Translations under genes and position numbers: made by a program
Source: Rhizobacter sp. Root1238
GTDB taxonomy: Bacteria > Pseudomonadota > Gammaproteobacteria > Burkholderiales > Burkholderiaceae_C
Reading direction: 5' to 3'
DNA: 64,000 nucleotides
NCBI RefSeq assembly: GCF_001425825.1
Contig: NZ_LMDM01000023.1
Span: 180,213-244,212 of the forward strand
The notes under the pieces: generated by a model
The model's input: only the letters and a program-made list of their open reading frames with translations
The model's database searches: none
Told to the model about the DNA's origin: nothing
In this document: one piece after another, positions 60,742 through 64,000 of the stretch
Layout: each line of letters begins with the position of its first letter
Position numbering within the stretch: the stretch's first letter is position 1

Positions 60742-61794
60742 TCAGCGAAGCGCGGCCGGCGTGCCGGCGGCGCCCGCCAGGCGCGCCTGCGCCTCCCAGC
60801 GCCGCGCCGCGTCCAGCATCGCCGCGAAGGCCTCGCCATCTTCCAGCAGCGCCCGCTTGGTCGTCGCGTCCAGCGGGTTCTCGATGCCGGTCTCGTCGCG
60901 CGGCATGCGGTCCTCGCGCACCGCCTTCAGCAGCCGCTCGATCTCGCCGGCGGCATGCGCCGGCGTCTGCAGCAGCACCAGGCGCTTGCTCTTGTCCGGG
61001 TTGCTCGGCACGTGGCACGAATCGCACTCGCCCTGGCGCAGGCGCAGCGCGAGTTGCTTGTAGGCGCCTTCGAGCCGGCCCAGCCACGGGTTGTCGCGGC
61101 GGTACAGGCCGTCGAAGAGCGTCGCCTTCGGCTGCGTCTGCCCTTGCGCATCGGTCCACATCCACTGCCCGCCGAAGCCCGCCGGTGCGGGCACCTTGCC
61201 GACCGCGGCGATCGGCGGTTGCGCGCCGTGCACCGTGAACTGGGCCACCTTCACGCGTCCGCGCATCGGCTCCCACCACAGCAGCACCTCGTTCGCGCCC
61301 TGGTACATCGCCCACTTCTCGGCGTCGTGCCAGAACGGGTACGGGAACTGCCCCGGCGCGAGCCGGTTGCGGAACGCAGTCGCGAAGCGCAGCTGGAACA
61401 GCCCTTCGGAAGCGACATAGCGCACGCTGTGCTGCCCGTCGAACATGAACAGCGGCAGGTAGAGCCCCGTCAGCACGTCGGGCGCGAACTGCGTCAGCGA
61501 GCTGGCCTGCAGCGACAGCGCCGGGTCGCGCTGGCGGCCCCACAGCACGATTGCGTCCAGCGCATCGCGCAGTGCCCCATCGCCGAACAGCCCGCGCTTG
61601 CACTGCTCGAAAGCCGGCTGGTCGCCGGGGCCGGCCACCGGGCAATGGCGCGCCAGCGCGGCGGCGATGTCGGCGGCCGTGGCGCGCGCCTCGGCCCACT
61701 GCTGCGGGCTCGGCTCGCTGCCGGCTCCCCACGCCGGCATGCCGGCGAACAACAATGCGAGCCAGGCCAGCCCGCGCGTCCAGGATGCAGCCAT
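60742..61794 (-). CDS. Exported c-type cytochrome-like protein
   Basis: The 350-residue protein has a signal peptide (GLAWLALLFAGMPAWGAG) and one haem-binding motif C257-D-S-C260-H261 at about two thirds of its length, followed by KRLVLLQTPAHAAGEIERLL. The N-terminal 250 residues do not match a cytochrome domain that I recognise. Two more cysteines (HCPVA, EQCKR) may form a disulfide. The gene ends after, and is probably transcribed with, the two upstream binding-protein genes (gap 18 bases), so it may serve a periplasmic redox step tied to their ligand. Confidence 0.72.
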   Translation of the reverse strand: MAASWTRGLAWLALLFAGMPAWGAGSEPSPQQWAEARATAADIAAALARHCPVAGPGDQPAFEQCKRGLFGDGALRDALDAIVLWGRQRDPALSLQASSLTQFAPDVLTGLYLPLFMFDGQHSVRYVASEGLFQLRFATAFRNRLAPGQFPYPFWHDAEKWAMYQGANEVLLWWEPMRGRVKVAQFTVHGAQPPIAAVGKVPAPAGFGGQWMWTDAQGQTQPKATLFDGLYRRDNPWLGRLEGAYKQLALRLRQGECDSCHVPSNPDKSKRLVLLQTPAHAAGEIERLLKAVREDRMPRDETGIENPLDATTKRALLEDGEAFAAMLDAARRWEAQARLAGAAGTPAALR

Positions 61795-61812
61795 GAGGTC
61801 CTCCCTCGGTGT

Positions 61813-62931
61813 TCAGCCGACGATGCGGCCGTAGCGGTCGATCACCACCGTTTCCACGTACTGCGAGCCGTGCGGGTTGTCGGGCGCGTAGGCGACGCGG
61901 TAGCCGCCCAGGTCGGTGCGCAGCGTCGCCAGCGCGTCGCGCATCCGGCCGCGCGTCGCGCCGCCGCCCTTGACCGCGGTGCGCGCTGCCTCGACCGCGA
62001 CGCGGCCCGCGATGTAGCCCTCCAGCGTCGTGACGCCGAGCGTGGCCGTGCCGCCGAGGGCGGCCAGGTCGCTCTTGCACTGGCCGACCACGCCGACGCC
62101 CAGCGCCGACGGCCGCGGCACCACCAGGCTCATCACCACGCTGCGCCGCGTCGCGACCACGCCGTCGATCAGGTCCTGCCCGGCAAACGACGACGAGAAG
62201 TGCATGCCCGGGTAGGCGCCGGTGTGCATGTGCTCGATGATGGACAGCACCGGTGCCGCATTGGTGGTGAACATCACGCAATCGAGCTTCAGGTCGAGCA
62301 GCTGCTGCGCCACCGGCAGCAGCGAGCCGGCGTTGCGGTCGATCGGCACGACGGCGACGGGTTGCACGCCGAGCCGGCTCAGCGCGTCCTCCATCGCCAG
62401 CAGGTTGGCCTTCGAGGTGTCCTTCAGGTGCACGTAGCCGACGCGCTTGAAACCGAACTCCTTCGCGTAGCCCACCATGCGGCGGTACTCCACGTCGTAG
62501 CCGGCACGCACGTGCACCGCACCGGACGACGCCGCGCTGCGGATGCCCATGTTGCCGCTGGCGGTGCCGATCAGCGCGATCTGGTTCTTCTCGACCTGCG
62601 GCATGCAGGCCTCGGCCGCCGCGCCGCTGGTCAGGCCGACCAGGGCCGCGGCGCCATCGCCGATCAGCTGCTGCACGTTGGCGATGCAGCGGTCCTTGTT
62701 GCCGCCGTCGTCGTACACCTGCAGCTCGAAGCGCGGTCCCTTGGGATCGGCCCGGTTGGCGGCGGCGAACGCGGCGAGGATGCCGTCGCGCACGTCGGCG
62801 CCATAGCGTGCCTGGGCGCCGGTCAGCGAGGCGCTCTGGCCGAGCGTGACGATGGTGTTGGAGGCGAATGCGGGGCGCGGGAAGCCCGCGCAGGCGGCAG
62901 CGCCGCCCATCAGAAGGTCGCGGCGTTTCAT
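61813..62931 (-). CDS. Branched-chain-type periplasmic binding protein (copy 1)
   Basis: The 372-residue protein is a type I periplasmic binding protein (Leu/Ile/Val-binding, Peripla_BP_6). A Tat-like leader MKRRDLLMGGAAACAGFPRPAFA precedes IVTLGQSASLTGAQARYGADVRDGILAAFAAAN. The pocket loops include ALVGLTSGAAAEACMP and LIGTASGNMGIR. It ends ETVVIDRYGRIVG. It is clearly paralogous to the next gene upstream, with the same spacing of motifs. No permease or ATPase gene is visible in the window, so it may feed a transporter elsewhere or act as a sensor. Confidence 0.88.
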   Translation of the reverse strand: MKRRDLLMGGAAACAGFPRPAFASNTIVTLGQSASLTGAQARYGADVRDGILAAFAAANRADPKGPRFELQVYDDGGNKDRCIANVQQLIGDGAAALVGLTSGAAAEACMPQVEKNQIALIGTASGNMGIRSAASSGAVHVRAGYDVEYRRMVGYAKEFGFKRVGYVHLKDTSKANLLAMEDALSRLGVQPVAVVPIDRNAGSLLPVAQQLLDLKLDCVMFTTNAAPVLSIIEHMHTGAYPGMHFSSSFAGQDLIDGVVATRRSVVMSLVVPRPSALGVGVVGQCKSDLAALGGTATLGVTTLEGYIAGRVAVEAARTAVKGGGATRGRMRDALATLRTDLGGYRVAYAPDNPHGSQYVETVVIDRYGRIVG

Positions 62932-62942
62932 GCGCTGCCCCT

Positions 62943-64000
62943 TCAGCCGACGAGACGGCCGTAGCGGTCGATCGCGATCAGGTCGACATAGCGCGAGCCG
63001 TGCGGGGTGCCGGCGAACTCGACCTTGTAGCCGCCCAGGTCGCTGCGCAGCCCGGCCAGCGAATCCTTCATGCGGGCGCGGTTCAGCGTGCCGGCCTTCG
63101 CGGCCGCCAGCGCCGCCTCGACCGCGATGCGTCCGCTGATGTAGCCCTCGAGCGTCGTGATGCCCAGCCGCGCGCCGTTGTTCAGCAGTGCCAGGTCGCG
63201 CTGGCATTGCGCGACCACGTTGACGCCCATCTGCGTCGGGCGCGGCACCACCATGCTCATCACGCAGCTCTGCTTGCGCGAGGTCAGCGTGTCGATCAGG
63301 TCCTGGCCGGCGAACGACGACGCATAGAACAGCCCGGCGTACTTGCCGCGCACCAGGTGGTCGATGATCTTGCCGACCGGCCCGGCGTTGGCGGTGAACA
63401 GCACGCAGTCGAGGCGGGCGGCCAGCAGCTCGTTGGCGATGCCATCGAACGAGGTGGCGTTGCGGTCGATGCCGATCGACACCTTGGGCTGGATCGACAG
63501 CGCCGACAGCGCGGCGTTCATCGCCTCCATGTTGGCCTTCGAGGTGTCGTTCAGGTAGACGACCCCGATGCGCTGCATGCCGAAGTCCTTCACGTAGCCG
63601 ACCATGCGCTTGTATTCGGCGTCGTAGCCGGCGCGCACGTGGAAGGCGCCGCTGATGTTGCTGCCGCGGATGCCCATGTTGCCGCTGGCGGTGCCGAGCA
63701 TCGCGATCTGCGCATCCTCGATCACCGGCACGCAGGCTTCGGCGCCGGCGCCGCTGGTCAGGCCGATCAGCGCGGTCGAGCCGCTCTCGACCAGCTGCAT
63801 CACGTTCTTCATGCAGCGGCTGCGCACGCCGCCGTCGTCGAGCGTCTGCAGGTCGAAGTGAAGCCCGGTGGCGGCTTCGGTGGTGTTCGCCGCGGCAAAG
63901 GCAGCGGCGATGCCGTTCTGCACGTCGCGGCCGTAGCTGGCCTGGCCACCGGTCAGCGAGGCCGACTGGCCGAAGCTGATGGTGCGGGCGCCGGCGGCGC
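62943..64000 (-). CDS. Branched-chain-type periplasmic binding protein (copy 2, cut by window edge)
   Basis: The paralogue of the preceding entry, 11 bases upstream of it in the same direction. Similar motifs recur: ISFGQSASLTGGQASYGRDVQNGIAAAFAAAN, ALIGLTSGAGAEACVP, LGTASGNMGIRGSN, HVRAGYDAEYKRMVGYVKDFGMQRIGVVYLNDTSKANMEAMNAALSAL and a final AIDRYGRLVG. The start and signal peptide lie outside the window. The two copies appear to have arisen by tandem duplication and then diverged, mainly in the middle loops, so they may bind different ligands. Confidence 0.88.
   Translation of the reverse strand, partial: AAGARTISFGQSASLTGGQASYGRDVQNGIAAAFAAANTTEAATGLHFDLQTLDDGGVRSRCMKNVMQLVESGSTALIGLTSGAGAEACVPVIEDAQIAMLGTASGNMGIRGSNISGAFHVRAGYDAEYKRMVGYVKDFGMQRIGVVYLNDTSKANMEAMNAALSALSIQPKVSIGIDRNATSFDGIANELLAARLDCVLFTANAGPVGKIIDHLVRGKYAGLFYASSFAGQDLIDTLTSRKQSCVMSMVVPRPTQMGVNVVAQCQRDLALLNNGARLGITTLEGYISGRIAVEAALAAAKAGTLNRARMKDSLAGLRSDLGGYKVEFAGTPHGSRYVDLIAIDRYGRLVG

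Overview
The window looks like chromosome from a high-GC betaproteobacterium of the order Burkholderiales. The protein set (PEP-CTERM protein, cyo oxidase with RegB/RegA, gsi peptide importer with IaaA, AhpC/AhpF, POT transporter) fits the Rubrivivax/Ideonella/Rhizobacter/Leptothrix group. No genus is claimed. No tRNA, rRNA or CRISPR array was seen. Both edges cut genes: an alpha/beta hydrolase on the left and a periplasmic binding protein on the right.

Region 1 (about 1-14600) is accessory DNA. It starts with ordinary genes: a divergent NmrA-type oxidoreductase and LysR pair, then DUF4256. Next are a HipB/HipA toxin-antitoxin pair and, at 4740-8424, a patchwork of broken genes around one intact PEP-CTERM protein and one GyrI-like protein. 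The broken genes are VOC, SnoaL-like, peptidase E, beta-lactamase-like, DUF1203 and a DUF4826-like piece. A KTSC-domain protein follows. After it comes a compact two-gene operon at 9018-13186, which is the most interesting item here: a 1011-residue protein ending in a CHAT caspase-like protease domain, and a ComEC-type metallo-beta-lactamase-fold hydrolase.

Region 2 (14600-29800) holds small housekeeping and stress units: prolyl aminopeptidase coupled to a TIGR02569-type kinase-like protein, YihY, AhpC/AhpF, a POT peptide transporter, an SDR with an AraC regulator, a BON protein and an XPD-type helicase with an N-terminal nuclease-like domain. In its middle a plasmid-like group (ParB-like protein, ribbon-helix-helix protein with a palindromic operator, and a full-length second DNA polymerase beta clamp) runs on the minus strand.

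Region 3 (29900-39100) is one long plus-strand operon for peptide salvage: an RpiR-type regulator, isoaspartyl peptidase IaaA, the GsiABCD-type ABC importer, a DmpA-type aminopeptidase and a DppA-type D-aminopeptidase. Most gene junctions overlap by 1-4 bases. An ArsR/SRPBCC pair with a clear sigma-70 promoter and operator follows. After that comes a 247-base inverted-repeat element next to an 11-copy heptanucleotide repeat, then an M16 peptidase, a chemotaxis receptor and an orphan SucA-like 2-oxoacid dehydrogenase E1.

Region 4 (46700-64000) carries a secreted GH5 glucanase with CBM6 and ricin modules, then a minus-strand operon cyoABCD-surf1-regB-regA in which the terminal quinol oxidase is transcribed together with its likely redox-sensing two-component system. 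The rest is an MFS symporter, a membrane C13 peptidase, a TIGR03862-type flavoprotein, a c-type cytochrome-like protein and two tandem branched-chain-type binding proteins.
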